Below, one piece after another: positions 19,389 to 31,034 of a DNA stretch of 64,000 bases. Position 1 is the stretch's first letter. Each line of letters begins with the position of its first letter. This DNA is from Emiliania huxleyi CCMP1516 (lineage: Eukaryota; Haptophyta; Isochrysidales; Noelaerhabdaceae): positions 94,133 through 158,132 of the forward strand of contig NW_005196900.1 of NCBI RefSeq assembly GCF_000372725.1, given 5' to 3'. Under the pieces are notes generated by a model that searched no databases, was not told the DNA's origin, and was given only the letters and a program-made list of their open reading frames with translations. The position numbers were made by a program, and so were the translations under genes.

Positions 19389-21828
19389 TCGCGCCACCGA
19401 CGGCCGCACATCGCACCCCCGGCTCCGCGCCGCTGCTCCACCGCGCCGGCCATCCAGCGCGCACCCCCCGAGCTGCTGGACCCCTCTTAAAAAGCCACAA
19501 AGCCTCGAAAGGAGCCGTCGACCGTCACCTGACAGAAGGATGTCGGCCGCGGGCTCGCCGCTCTTGCGAGCGGTCGGCGGCGTCTAGGGCGGAGCCAGCG
19601 GTAGTAGCGGTGGTGCCGGCGTGTGCCGTGACGGAGGGGGTGGCGGCGGGGCGCGGACGGCGGGGTGCGGCGGCCGAGGCTCGAGCGGGGGGGGCGGCAG
19701 CGGTGGCACCATCGTCGGCGGAAGTTCGACCTGGCGGGTGAGAGGTGGGAGGCGCCGAGGGCGGAACCGCTGCGGACGCGGCGAGGTTGGAGGCGCGGAG
19801 GCCGAGGCGGCACGGGCGGCGGCGCCGACGGCACTGCAGCGCCGGTGCAGCGCCGGGGAGGGCGGCTGAGGTGGCGCGGACGGCGGTGGCGAGAAGGCGG
19901 GCGGAAGCTTAGACGGGTGGTGGTGGAGGAGGAGGCGGCAAAATCACGGGCGAAGCGCCGAGGGGGGCGGCGGAGGCGGTGCACCAGCGGTGGGGAGGGT
20001 AGCTACGGCGGCGGGGTAGCGGCCAGCATCGCCAGGGGGGGCGGGAGGTGCCGCGGGTGCCGCACGGGCGGCGGCGGCCGTGCCGGTGATGGCGCCTGGG
20101 AAAGGGGAGGCGCGGGTCTGAGAGGCGGACGCGCGGGCGGGAGAGGTGAGTGAGACCACGCACGCGGCTGCGGTCGCGTCGCGCCGTGCGGGAGGGGCGC
20201 CGGCGCAACCACGGCGGCAGCCGAGGCGGCTCATCGCGCCGTGCAGAGGCTCGGGGGAGGCGCGCGGTGCGGCGGCGCACCGCTAGATCGCCGCGACAAA
20301 GTGTAGCCGAGGCGGGGCGGGAAGCGCCCGAGCCGGCCGTTGGGGCGGCGCCGACGCCGCCCAGGATGCCGTGGGCCGATGGTGCGGAGGAGCGGCCGCT
20401 CCCCCTCTCGGGGCGGCCGCAAAACCTGTGCAGCAGCAGCACGCGAGAACGCGCCTGCTGGGGGTGAGTCGCAAAATGTGAGATTGCGGGCCCCGCCGCG
20501 ATTACTTTCTCCCTCCAAAGTGCATGTGCCTTGGGAAGGGGGTGCAAGCACACCTCCGCTACTCGGAAGATAGGGTCGTCTGACTCGATCGCGAGCGAGC
20601 GCGGGTAGACGGCGGCGTGCGCAAAGCGACGGCTCGCGCGCGACCGCGGGCTTGCGCGTCGGCCGTGCGCGGGCAGAGGGTGCTGAGGGGCGAGCGGTGG
20701 CGGTCGCTCGCCCGGGCAACCCGCGCGCGGGCGGCGCGCCGCAGCGGGGAGCGCCCAGGGGCGCGGCGCGTGCTGGCTGCGAGCGGGCGCTTGACATCGT
20801 TTTTGAGGAGAGATAGCCCAAAAATATACCCCCGGAGAAAGCACACAGTGGCAGCGCGAACTCGCTCTGAGCCTGGCGCAGCGCCTCGGAAAACACCATT
20901 TTGGCTCGCCAACAAGCCCTCTGCTGCTGCCAGATACGACTTCCCCAACCCCGCCGCCCGCCCACCCGCCCGCCTGCCCGCCAGCCTGCCCGCCTGCCCG
21001 CCCGCCCGAGCCCACCTCACCTAAGCCGACCCCGCCAGCACATTCAACATCTAGGCGCTCGATACCCCCCCTCGCTGCCTACTCGCTGCCTCGAGGGAGG
21101 AGGGGAAGAAGTAGGGTTGAGCTAGCCTCCCCTTCCAACCGAGGCCCCTCCCCGAGGGAGGAGGGGAAAAAGTAGGGTTGAGCTAGCCTCGCCTTCCAAC
21201 GGAGGCCCCTCCCCGAAAGGCAAGTATTAGCCCCAGGAAACGGAGACCCCTCCCCACCACCCCAATCCCCCCCCCCCTGGGTCCCCCCCCCCCCCCCCTC
21301 GGGAGGGCCGAACTTAGGCGGGCGTGGCGCGTGGGGACCCCGCAATTCCCTTCCCCCCTCGGAGGGCCGGACTGAGGCGTCGAGGGCCCCACTCTTTCCT
21401 TCGCATAGCGGCCACTCTTCGGATCGCTGGTCGAGCGACCCGGGGGATGCCCCGCGCGCCTGACCCAGGCGCGAAAACGAATCTGCGAGGCGTGGCCGCT
21501 CATGCGGCCCGATGGGGAGGAGCGGGGCGGACTACGGGGATCGGCTTCTTACACAGCCCTTCCCTGCAGCGAGCCCCCCTCAAACCCACCCGCGCTAGGT
21601 CTCGGGTTTGACGCATGGGGTCACTCCCGCGAAACTCGGGAACTAGCCGGGGCAGTCGGAGAAGGGGCAACTCCGTGCACTGACGGTCGAAAACACGCCT
21701 GCGTGGATCGCGTCACACCAATCCTCGCTACCCAATGCGGACAAAGGATATCCACCTCGAGAACCTCGAGAGCCCTCTGCGCCCTGGAAAAAGCTTTTCT
21801 TTTTTCTAAAACAAATTCTTGGCCACAC
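19389..21828. other. Low-complexity G-rich DNA without a confident gene
   Basis: 19600-20300 is dominated by GGCGGCGG/GGTGGC runs that open long chance frames on both strands. Near 20899 (minus) an ATG opens MVFSEALRQAQSEFALPLCA and a hydrophobic stretch, but it overlaps a repeat (GCAGCGCGAACTCGCTCTGA) that also occurs at 19136 and 54892, so I do not call it. 21230-21310 contains C-runs. Confidence 0.5.
21093..21214. repeat. Tandem duplication of a 61-bp unit
   Basis: 21093-21153 and 21154-21214 are adjacent copies beginning GAGGGAGGAGGGGAA and containing GTAGGGTTGAGCTAGCCTC, with a few substitutions. Confidence 0.85.
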
Positions 21829-22236
21829 ATGCGCTCTGAAGAGGAGCGGATGTCTCAGCCTCTTGCCGCGGGCTCTCAGAATTTCGAGGCGTGGCGGCGG
21901 ACGGTAGCTGCCCGCGCGGGCCTTTCCGTCTCGGCCTGCAAATCGCCCGCGGAGGGAGGGCGCGGCGCCGCGGGTACCGAGAGCGTGGCGCTGACGCAAG
22001 CTGCGGAGCTGACGCTCCAAGAGCAGTGCGCAGCACCGCCGCCCCACCGCACCTGCCTCGCCACGTCACGCTGATCCGTGTGCATGCCCAGAAGGTGGGA
22101 CGCCAAGGAGGCGTGGCGGTGCCGAATGGACGAGGCGCGAGCGGAGGAGGCGGCGCGGCAAGGGCGCATCCGAGAGGCGCGCGCGGCACGGCTGCGGGAG
22201 GAGAATCAGTGGGATGATGACTGCGTGATCCTCTGA
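21829..22236 (+). CDS. Small charged protein of unknown function
   Basis: The ATG at 21829 opens MRSEEERMSQPLAAGSQNFE. A 66-base GT-AG intron (22026-22091) joins LTLQEQ to RWDAKEAWRCRMDEARAEEA, and the frame closes with NQWDDDCVIL-stop, 113 residues. The second exon is a strongly charged helix (R, E, A rich) of the kind that forms a single helix or coiled coil. No family was recognised. It lies upstream of the beta-hydroxylase-like gene in the same direction. The model rests on the clean splice and protein-like composition only. Confidence 0.4.
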
Positions 22237-22748
22237 TCCGCGGGCAGTGTTGCGCTGCGCGCGGCAGATGCGTGGGACTCGGCGCGATGCTCACCTGCGG
22301 GCACGGACGACTCTCGCCCCACCACCCAGACAGACGTGCTACAAGGTCACGGCCGCAGAGCGAGCTCGGAGCTGGGTACCTACCGCGGGCGTGCCCCACC
22401 TGCCGACGTGCTTGAGACAGGCTACCCTGGCTAGACTGGGCTCGTGCATTCGATGGCCGTACGGGTTCTCGCGGCGCGCGCAGCCGCCCGCTGTGAGCTG
22501 TGAGCTCACACGCAGGTTCCGGTTCGGATTCCGGAGCGCGGAGGCTATCGGCTCCAGCGTCGCCCTCGCCTCTGCGGATCGCACCCGCTCCACGTCGCGC
22601 AGCGGCGAGCGCGGCGCTGGCTGGCTGTGCCACAGCCCACGGAAGAGAGCTCACCCTTCCTATCGTGAGCCCCCCAAGAGGCGACTCCGATTCTCCTAAG
22701 AACGCCAAAACGCAGTCCGAATTCTCGTTTTGGACGCAAGGGCCCGGA

Positions 22749-24193
22749 ATGCCGGCTAGCACCAGCACAACGCTCTCCTCGCAGCGCGGCGACTGGAGGA
22801 GGCGCGCTCGTGCCGCTAGGGCCGGCGCAGAGCCGGCGGCGGCGACAACGCCAGCGGCTGCTCTCGCCGCAGCAGACGTGGCGCCGACCGTTCCGGCGTG
22901 CGCCGCCTCGCCGCTCTGCGTTCATGAGCGTGGCCCTAGCCGCGAGTGGTGGGGCGACGACCGATCGCTCGAGGCGCGTCTGCCTCAGCTCCTGAAAGAG
23001 GGGCGCGCCGAGGTGGCGCGAACCCTGCTGCTGAGCAAAGCCGAGCCGGCGCACGGCGTGACGCTCTTCTACCTCGGCGTGTGCGCCGGTATACTCGAGG
23101 GCGAGGCCGCCGCCGTCGATCCCTACGAGGCCTCCATCGCAGCCATGCCCGGCCTGGGCATCGCCTACGGCAACCTAGTGCGCGCCTACCTCGCACGGCA
23201 GCGCACCGGGGACCTCGAGCGCGCCCTCGTGCTCGCAAAGACGCTCGCTAGCTCGCAGCCCGAGGCGGCGGAGCCGCAGTATGTGGTGGGTGTGGTGCTG
23301 ATGCAGCTGAGGCGCTTCTCCGATGCAGCAGGGGCATACGAGGCCACGCTGCGGCTCGACGCGGCCCACCACGGCGCGCACGTCAACGGCGTGCACTGCT
23401 TGCAGCAGCTGCCTCCGGACGACGAGGTTGCGCGTCGCCGCCTCGAGGCGGTCGCGCGCGGCGGCGTGGCGGCGGGGCTGTGGGCCAACTGGATGCAGCG
23501 ACCGCCCCACCTGGTCAAGCGGCTGACGTCGAGACCGTGGTGGGACAAGGGCGAGTTTGCGTGGTGCGCGCTGCTCGAGGAGCAGTACCCGCAGATCCGC
23601 GACGAGGTCCTCCGGCTGCGCCGCAAGCCGGCGTCCTTCACGCCGGTGGGCGGGCGGGCGGCGCACGACCACACCCTCGTCGCCGCTGGCGAGTGGCGCA
23701 GGGCTTCCTCCCGCTTCCTGGCAGATCCTTTCCCGAGCCCTCTCTGGGTTTTGCTCTAGGCGAGTGGCGCGAGTACCCGCTCTTTGGCAACGGCCAAAAG
23801 TACGCCGAGAATTGCGCCCGCTGCCCCGTCACCGCCGGCACGATGGAGCGCGTCTCTGCGGCGATCGGGCTCGCGATGGCGGGCGGCGGCGAGACGCTCT
23901 TCTCGACGCTTAGGCCGGGGACGCATTTGCGCCCGCACTGCGGCTCGACCAACACGCGCCTGACGGCGCACCTCGGCATCGTCATCCCGCCAGGCTGCTC
24001 GATCCGGGCGGGCAACGAGTGGCGCGAGTGGAGGGAGGGGGAGGTGCTCGTCTTTGACGACTCCTGGGAGCACGAGGTGCGCCACCGCGGCGGCGAGGAC
24101 CGGGTCGTGCTCCTCATCAACTTTTGGCACCCGGAGCTCGCCGAGCACGAGAGGCGGATCGAGCTCGACACGTGGGGATACCAGCCGATCTGA
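22749..24193 (+). CDS. Aspartyl/asparaginyl beta-hydroxylase-like protein with TPR-like region
   Basis: Two exons, 22749-23688 and 23760-24193, give 457 residues. The N-terminal half contains TPR-like helices (LFYLGVCAGILEGEAAAVDP, ALVLAKTLASSQPEAAEPQY, RRFSDAAGAYEATLRLDA). The C-terminal half has the 2-oxoglutarate/Fe oxygenase signature: YPLFGNGQKYAENCARCP, LRPGTHLRPHCGSTNTRL, then DDSWEHEVRHRGGEDRVVLL and INFWHPEL. The two histidines (RPH and WEH) match the Fe ligands of this family, which lacks the usual third acidic ligand. AspH enzymes hydroxylate Asp/Asn in EGF-like domains in the ER. No clear membrane anchor is visible here. The intron 23689-23759 is GC-AG and starts with the 11 bases that start the next exon. 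Confidence 0.85.
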
Positions 24194-24401
24194 AGAGTTG
24201 CGCCACTGTCTCGGGGAGGGACGCAGACGCCACCCCGGCCTTTGTGATCGTGCGCGCGCGACGAGTCGCCACACGTGCAGCTATCGCACACAGACATACA
24301 CACACATACAACAACAACATGACAACACATGTGGACATGTACTGTATACCGATCCGCGTCCATCCGATCTCATCACTCATGAAAAAATGTGTTCTCCAGG
24401 G

Positions 24402-25850
24402 TTATCCGGTCTTGCCCGGCGGTTCGTATACACACAGGAATACAGCAAGCATCCGTAAGCCGAGCGACATATGACTCAGCATATCTCTCCCCGACCCCGC
24501 GCCCGGAAGCGGGAGAGAGACTCTCTCAGTGGCATTGTGTGGATACTCCGCCAGAAGCTCTGCGCTCAGCAAGCCGCGCAGCGACACGGCAGCCATCCTG
24601 GCGAGCCTAGCCCGGTCATTGTCCGACGCTCGAGACGCATGAGATTGCTCAAGCTCCTTCTGGGGGGGACCGACAAACTGAGCGCTGCCGAGGCGTGCCC
24701 AGGCACCCGGAGCGGAGGTGTTGCGCGATGAAAGGGCAACATTGCACACCTCGTGGTACTGGCTGCCGAGGTCGAGCGTACGCTGCCGTAGCCTCCGCCT
24801 GTCCTCCAGGCAGCATCGTTCGCACACCGTCGAGAGCCAGGATGTTCCACAATGCTTCCGCACGGACCCCCTGCTCATCGCTCTTCATCTTGAGCAACCT
24901 GCACCACGTCATCTGGCCGAGATTCCACGACTCTGTGCTTTCGCCCAGCACTGCCAGCAACTGCGCGAAGCCGAACGCGTTTCCGAAGCGCTCGGTGATT
25001 GGATCTGACGCATCAAAGTGCTTCTCTGTCCACCCTTCTGGGCATGATTGGTGGATCATTCCAGGGTGCCGCGGCACCGCGCCGAGGAGAGCGTTGTAAA
25101 CGCGAACCTGCTCGCCCTTCACCAGCTCCTTCTCTGGGACGAGGGGCAGGACCAGATTCTTTTCGGCGTCCTGCACGGTCCTCACCAGTTCAATGAGTGA
25201 GAGATTGCCCGGCGTGTGGTCGCTGTCGACATAGAAGCCGCCGTGCTCTGCGAGGACATGATCGCGGCGTAGCGAATACGTCGGAATGCGCTCGCATATT
25301 GCTCACCCCAGAAAGGCGACTCGCTCAAGTACTTTGCGCCGTCGCACATACCCATCGCCGTGGCCTGTAGACCTGGGTTGGCCTGTCGCCAGCGGGCTGC
25401 GGTCTCCTCTTGCCTCCCCTGGTCTTGCCTCCACTGTGCAGCCTCACATACCTAGCGGCGTTCTGAATCGAACACTCGCGCGGGCGGGGCTCGTCACGAG
25501 GCTGCTTTTGCCACGTCAGACTGGTGCCAGTCGAGTTGGCCAGGAGCTCGGCGGCGGTGCGACAGGCAGCGTTGCCCGTTGGGATCGACGCCAGGCCAGC
25601 TTCCGCGCACGAGCGCCCCCGCGAGAGGAGCACCGGCCTTCCCTGGAGCGGCGAGGAAAAGGCGCGGCCCGACTCGATCAGCAAGAACAAAATCGCCGAC
25701 AGCGCCGGTACATCTGTGCAAGAGATCCAGGTGTTCAAAACAGTTCGTGGTGAGAGAGGCGACTGCGTGTCAGGCAATCCACGAGCCACGGCAGCATACA
25801 CGCCACGATTGAGCAAGTGTGTGCGGCGGGCACGCCAAGGGCAGGCCATC
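24402..25850 (-). pseudogene. DXD-type glycosyltransferase-like gene, probably decayed
   Basis: The key segment, about 25255-25185 on the minus strand, reads HVLAEHGGFYVDSDHTPGNL. This matches the GG-x-Y-x-D-x-D core of OCH1/GT32-type sugar transferases, where the DXD binds the metal-sugar nucleotide. Upstream, FWGEQYASAFRRIRYA is in a different frame, although the family pattern needs it to be continuous. Downstream, NAFGFAQLLAVLGEST and LGQMTWCRLL continue in the DXD frame, and a further block (LDLGSQYHEVCNVAL) is in another. The shifts have no obvious splice sites. I read it as a broken gene, or one with unrecognised introns. Ends are approximate. Confidence 0.45.
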
Positions 25851-26152
25851 AGGGTGTCATGTCCGCAAGTGACGCGAACGAGTAGAGCGATACGAGGCGG
25901 CGCTTTGGCGTTGGTCGGTTCGGGGAACTGTGGGGTTGAAGCGATTGGCTAACATGGCCTCAACGCGCGCTCGCAGTGGTGAGCGTATGTGTGTGTGCTG
26001 GGCAGAGCTAGCGTACTCGGGACCGAGATGCGCTTGGCACCCCCCTGCTGCTGGGGCTGCAGCGGGCGCTCCCGCCCACACCAGCGAAAGCGCTGATTTC
26101 TCTTTTTTATTCTTCAAGAAGCGCATTCTCTAAGAGTACAGAGATTGCGGCG

Positions 26153-26262
26153 ACCCCAAGAATTTTACAAGAACTCCCTCTCACAACACTATCACAACAC
26201 TAGGCACGGAACTGGCGCGCACTGGCACTAACCAGGTACCTTGGAGCACTTGGAGTGCAGTC
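26153..26262 (+). repeat. AT-rich module and fragment of the 190-bp repeat
   Basis: AAGAATTTTACAAG, CTCCCTCTCACAAC and GGCACGGAACTGGCGCGCAC are followed at 26240-26262 by CTTGGAGCACTTGGAGTGCA, the terminal piece of the repeat at 28104-28280. Confidence 0.55.
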
Positions 26263-26404
26263 ACAGGGCAAGGAGGTACGAAAAAAGAATTTTACGAGGA
26301 AAAAAGAATTTCGCGGGATTGCCCGGCGCGAGTGAGCCCCAGGCACCTAGCATCAGAGGAGAGCGTCCGGCTGGCTGCCTCGGAGGCGGCCACCCGACAG
26401 CAGC

Positions 26405-26701
26405 ATGCTGCGCGTTTTGGCCGAATCGCAAGGCAATGCAACGGCACTCTCACGGGGCATGCCTGAGGCGGCTGAGGAGCACTCAGTCTGGAGGCCGCTG
26501 TTCCTTGCCGGCGTGCCCATGGTGCTGCTGAGCATCGCAATGCTCGCCGCCTACCACAGATTCAAGGAGAGAAGGCGCCGCTCCGCGTTGATCCTCTCGG
26601 CCAACCGGCTAGTTGACGTTTGGTCTGGCATGCACCTGACCGTTCGGTCTGTCCGCACTTCGCAAGCGGGGGAAAAGCTGCGCACGACCGAGCAGGTGTG
26701 A
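26405..26701 (+). CDS. Small single-span membrane protein, hypothetical
   Basis: An ATG at 26405 opens 98 residues starting MLRVLAESQGNATALSRGMP, with one hydrophobic segment (FLAGVPMVLLSIAMLAAYHR) followed by a basic cluster (FKERRRRSAL), consistent with a type of membrane topology. It starts about 140 bases after an AT-rich module like those before other genes. No family was recognised and no introns were needed. Confidence 0.35.
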   Translation: MLRVLAESQGNATALSRGMPEAAEEHSVWRPLFLAGVPMVLLSIAMLAAYHRFKERRRRSALILSANRLVDVWSGMHLTVRSVRTSQAGEKLRTTEQV

Positions 26702-28103
26702 GAGGAGGCCGCGGTAGAAAGTGGCGTGTACCAATTGTGATGCGCCCCGGCGCGCGTGTCCAAAAGATATGTGCTGTGTTATATGTGCTTTTATGGTGTG
26801 TCTTGCGCGAGGCGACACCAACGGTGTGCGGCGTCTACGTTGTATGTTTCATAAAACTTGCATCAGAAGGCGGCGCTGCAGCTAGAGCACTCGACATTGC
26901 CCCCCCGCTCTCCGCCCGCTGCCGAGGCATCTCTCGGTTCTCCGACATCGTATCGACACCCGCGCGCGGCCGCGCGCCCGCGCCGCGGGCCTCTCCCCTC
27001 CGCCCCGGGCCCCGCGGGCCCCGTCCGCGGAGAGAGCGGTCCGCGTCCCTCCCATGTCCCAAGCGCCAACGCCATGCACAGCGGAGCAGGAGGCGGTGCT
27101 GGTGCCCTGCACTGGGGATATGCCACTCAGGTCTCGGGGCACGTTCTCTGCCGCGCAGCGGGCCAGCTCCGCGAGACGCGACCTAAGCGGGCTCTCGCGC
27201 GCGTGTCGGCCCTGCGCACGAACCTCTCGTGCGCACGTTGCGTCCATCCTCCACCGTGTGCGCCCTGCCCTCGCCGACGTCAAGGATTTAGGCGTCGAAT
27301 TTAGGCGCTCCGCCTTACCTGCACAGTCTATGCTGGCACTGTGTGTGTGTGTGTGGGGGGTCGATCGTGACGAGCGCTTGCCTTCTGGCACCGTCTCACA
27401 GGAGCGAAGACAAGTCCCCCGTTGACTTGTCGGCTCGCTCGGGTCGCCTCCTTCGCAGCTCCGATTCTCTCCGTTTCTTCGCCGTTTCCGCGTTGCGCCG
27501 CGTACCCCAGCTAGGGCTAGGGCTCTCTTGCCCGGTTCCGATCGTCTGGCCCGCTGGGTGTGCTTCTTAGCCCCCCGGCCCTGGATGTGGGCTACTAACT
27601 GCACTCCAAGTGCTCCATGTGCGTACGGTATCGCACGCTCCCACTCACTAGTGTCTACGAAAAAGTTTACTCACGCCGTGTGTGTGTGGCCTAGCCGGTT
27701 TAGAGTGACGTCCTTCCGGTCCCCACCTGCACGAGCAGGATTTTGGAAGGACGCGTGCGAAGTGCCCTCCTCTTTTTTTTGCACGACTCTCGAGCTTATC
27801 GCCTCGCCGTCCTCCTATGAACAAGGAAACCTTCTCGCTCATGTGCCAGTCCGCGCCAGTCTGCGCCCTTGTCGTGCAGTGTGAGAGGCGTAAAAAGATT
27901 TCTCGCTTAAGGCACTTGTGCCGCCTGCTTTCCCTCTCGGTCGCCATAATTTGTATATGTCGCTTGCTGAGGCCTGTTTCGTTGGCGCGGATCATCAGGT
28001 GATCACGCGCACGGCGAAGGGTGTCTCGCTCGACATCGCCGCGGGTAAACTCGCTGAAATCGTCGTTGCTGGGTTTGCGGGAATCGCGGGCCCTGCCGCC
28101 TTT
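26702..28103. other. No confident gene; repeats
   Basis: Long frames on both strands between 26860 and 27600 are Arg/Ala/Pro-rich and antisense to each other. A short TG run is at 27341. 27510-27616 is a partial copy of the 190-bp repeat, and 27842-27905 resembles the AT-rich module. Confidence 0.4.
27510..27616 (+). repeat. 190-bp dispersed repeat, partial copy
   Basis: It shares GCTAGGGCTCTCT, CCGGCCCTGGATGTG and CTGCACTCCAAGTGCTCC in order with 28104-28280. Confidence 0.7.
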
Positions 28104-28280
28104 GGAACTAACCCTCGGAGACGCGTGTTTACTTTACGGCCCTCTCCCTGCGAACGCGCACCCCCGGGGCTAGGGCTCTCTAGCCCGTAACCCGATCCCG
28201 ATCATCCGGCTCGCTGGGCGCGCTTCTTAGCTCCCCGGCCCTGGATGTGAGGTTGATAACTGCACTCCAAGTGCTCCAAG
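28104..28280 (+). repeat. 190-bp dispersed repeat, full copy
   Basis: It begins GGAACTAACCCTCGGAGACG, runs through GTGTTTACTTTACGGCCCT, and ends CTCCAAGTGCTCCAAG. It is strongly similar to the reverse complement of 34756-34945. Confidence 0.8.
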
Positions 28281-28286
28281 TGGCTA

Positions 28287-28529
28287 TTAGAGAGAAAAAA
28301 GGAAAGGAAAAGAGACGGGGTGCGAGAGGCAAACCTTGTACATCCTAAGCCGCCGCCGCCTGCCGATCCCTTGCTCTCGCGGCTTCTCCCGCCTTTCGGC
28401 GCAACGCCGCCCTCCTCGCGGCATATTTTGGCCCCTCGAGTTTATCGAGCTGTCCTCGCGCAAGACGACTCTTCTGACGCCCACTCCGATCATTTGCCGC
28501 CAAGTCATATCGTTGCTCAGGCGGCCCAC
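28287..28529 (-). repeat. Coding-type dispersed repeat, fragment
   Basis: The minus strand reads LSNDMTWRQMIGVGVRRVVL, the same peptide block as the copies at 44064 and 44467, then diverges. Origin unknown; see the entry at 44064. Confidence 0.6.
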
Positions 28530-28731
28530 TCTCGAGTCTCGTGTGACGTGTCGGAACTGGTTGGGTAGTAGTCTAAGTTCTGAGAGCCTCGAGGCTGAGC
28601 GGGTCTAAGTGTGACTAGTCACGCTGGGGTGCTTACGCGGTCTAAGATCAGCGAGAGCCTCTTACATCGGCTAAGTCGGCCGTGGCACAGCCTGGGGCCA
28701 AGAGGCTCCCACCGTGATCAACGATACGGCG

Positions 28732-29232
28732 CTAGCCCCCAAATTTTCTTCGCCTGCGGCGGGCGCCTTCTAATCCGGATCGATCCTCCTCATGCCTCAG
28801 CAATCGCCGCCTCAGCATCCTCCTCTTCCGATTCTCGTTGCTCTTCTTGAGCGCAATCTCTAGCCAAACATTTCTCACATAAATAGCCTCAAGCTCAAAC
28901 AAACGCATGTCAGAGAAGCCTGTGTATGCTGGTCCTCTTTGAACGATCCGCGCGTGAGGTAGATCTAGCATAGGGCCTTGTTGGCAGCAGCCAGCTTGTT
29001 GCGCTGCTTCGCGTTGCGATGAGCTGATTGGGATCGCACAAGTGCATGCCAAGCACCGCCACGATCTTGAAGCAGAACACATCGCAACCGCATCGTCCGC
29101 ACTGCCATCGGCATGCCGCGCCCGCCGCTTCGCCGCAGCCGCCTTAAGGCACGCATAGCGGCAGCACATGGTACGGTGCGCGTACTTGAGCAGGAGTTGC
29201 GCGCCGCAAGTAGCGCACTGGCCCTGGGACAA
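28732..29232 (-). CDS. Cys-rich ORF, unknown
   Basis: The minus-strand frame reads SQGQCATCGAQLLLKYAHRT, MCCRYACLKAAAAKRRARH, then CLACTCAIPI, and later GFSDMRLFELEAIYVRN and a basic tail. The C-x2-C and C-C/C pairs with a basic stretch suggest a zinc-binding fold, but I do not recognise it. No ATG starts it (the frame opens with TTG), so it would need an upstream exon. It could be a relic of a mobile-element or gene. Confidence 0.3.
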   Translation of the reverse strand: MSQGQCATCGAQLLLKYAHRTMCCRYACLKAAAAKRRARHADGSADDAVAMCSASRSWRCLACTCAIPISSSQREAAQQAGCCQQGPMLDLPHARIVQRGPAYTGFSDMRLFELEAIYVRNVWLEIALKKSNENRKRRMLRRRLLRHEEDRSGLEGARRRRRKFGG

Positions 29233-29723
29233 GGCGATATGGCGTCGTGCGCGGCATACGTTGGTCGGGACGCGTCCAGGTATTTTTCGGGTACAGGAAC
29301 TGTAAACCTGGACTTTTGCAGGTATACCCGGGTTTTACCCGGATTTGGCCTTGTGCCGTCTAAGTTCATGGCCCCCGACCATACAGCGTCTAAGTCCGAG
29401 CCCGGCTCCGTGCGGGGGCTAAGTTGAGCGCTTGCTCGCTGCAGAGGCTAAGTGTAGAGCGACCCTCTAGCCCTACTACCCAACCATTGTGTCGGACACT
29501 TGTACCTCGTCCTGACGTAAGCGTGATGCCAAAAGTGCGAGATTTCCTGCTCCTGTGGTGCGGGCGACGACTTCTGAGGAAGCCGTCGCCCGCGCCTCGC
29601 CTGTCGCGTGAATCGTGTCGTGCGACCAAATTGTTGTAAAATTCTTTCTCAAGGCACAAAATTCCTTCTGTGAGGAGGACGGCATCTGTGTGGGCGACGG
29701 CTTCTAAGCCGTCGCCTTTGCAG

Positions 29724-29812
29724 TGCCAGTCCCGTACCCGGTAGGTAGGTAGGTAGAAAGGCGAAGCCCGGTTTCTTGCGAGGGATGGTCGTAAAATTCT
29801 TTTTCCTTCACG
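29724..29812 (-). repeat. AT-rich module at the 5' end of the ferrochelatase gene
   Basis: It contains CCAGTCCCGTACCCGG, three GTAG units and GGTCGTAAAATTCTTTTTCC, the reversed form of the module, ending about 20 bases before the ATG at 29830. Confidence 0.5.
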
Positions 29813-29829
29813 GCACTCAGCCACCACCA

Positions 29830-30963
29830 ATGCTCGCGCTCGCGCTGGCGCTCGCGTCCTCGGCCTTCTCGCTGCGCCTACCGTCGCAGCCTCCCGCCGC
29901 CGCCGCGCACGTCGCGCTGCGCCGCGCCCTCGCGCCGCCTCGTACGGCGGTGGCGGCGGCGGCGGCAACCTCCACTCCATTCGAGTTTGACGAACTGGGC
30001 GACAGCTGGAGCGCGAGCGGGGGCTCGTCGGTGGGTGTGCTGCTCCTCTCTGTCGGCTCGCCCGAGACGCCCGACGACGTCGAGGAGTACCTCTACAACG
30101 TGTTTTGCGACCCCGAGATTGTGACGCTGCCGCCGCTGCTCTCGTGGCTCAAAAAGCCGCTCGCGTGGTTCGTCGCAAAGTCGCGCGCGGCCGAGGCGCG
30201 CGCAGCGATGGCGGAGGTGGGGGGCGAGTCGCCGCAGGTGGCCGCCGCCGCCGGCGGCCGCCGCCGCCGTCCCCTTCACAGCGGCACGTCATGCGGGAGT
30301 AGGTTGCGACGGTGCGGCGGCAGGCAGAGGCGCTGCAACGCACGCTGGTGGCGCGCGGCGTGGACGCGTCGCTCTTCATCGCGATGCGCTACTGGCGGCC
30401 CTACGCTGAGGAGGCCGTCGCTCAGATGAAGGCGCAGAACGTGACGCGGCTGGTGATACTGCCACTGTACCCGCACTTTTCCATCTCCACGTCGGGGTCG
30501 GCGCTGCGCGTGCTGGAGCGGATGCTGTACAACACGCCCGGCTTCCCCACAAAGTCGACCGTCGTCCCCTCCTGGTTCAACCGGAAAGGGTACGTCGATG
30601 CGTCGGCGCGCGCCGTGCAGAAGGCGCTCGCCTCTCTGCCCGAGGCGGAGCGGCAGACGGCGCAAGTCGTGTACTCGGCGCAGGGGCTGCCGCGCAAGTA
30701 CGTCGAGTTCCTGGGCGACCCGTACCTCGGCCAGGCGGGTGGCCGCTGAATGGTCGGGTAGGGGTCCTCAAGCCTCACCTGGCGAGTATTGACCACCCAG
30801 GTGGAGAGCGGCGTAGCGCTGCTGTCGGAGGAGCTGCGCGCGCGCGGCGTCTCCAACCCGCACACGCTCTCGTACCAGGGGCAGGTTGGCGCCCGCCCGC
30901 CGTCCCAATCCCGGCGCCTCCACCCACGCATCCATCGATAACTACATGGGCAGGTTGGAGACA

Positions 30964-31034
<71 letters not shown>

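Noticed and set aside
19600-20300. Gly- and Arg-rich frames on both strands
   Set aside because: The DNA is a GGC/GGT simple repeat; either strand gives long frames by chance.
26882-27604. 240-codon minus-strand frame
   Set aside because: It crosses a TG microsatellite and a dispersed repeat, and has no motif.
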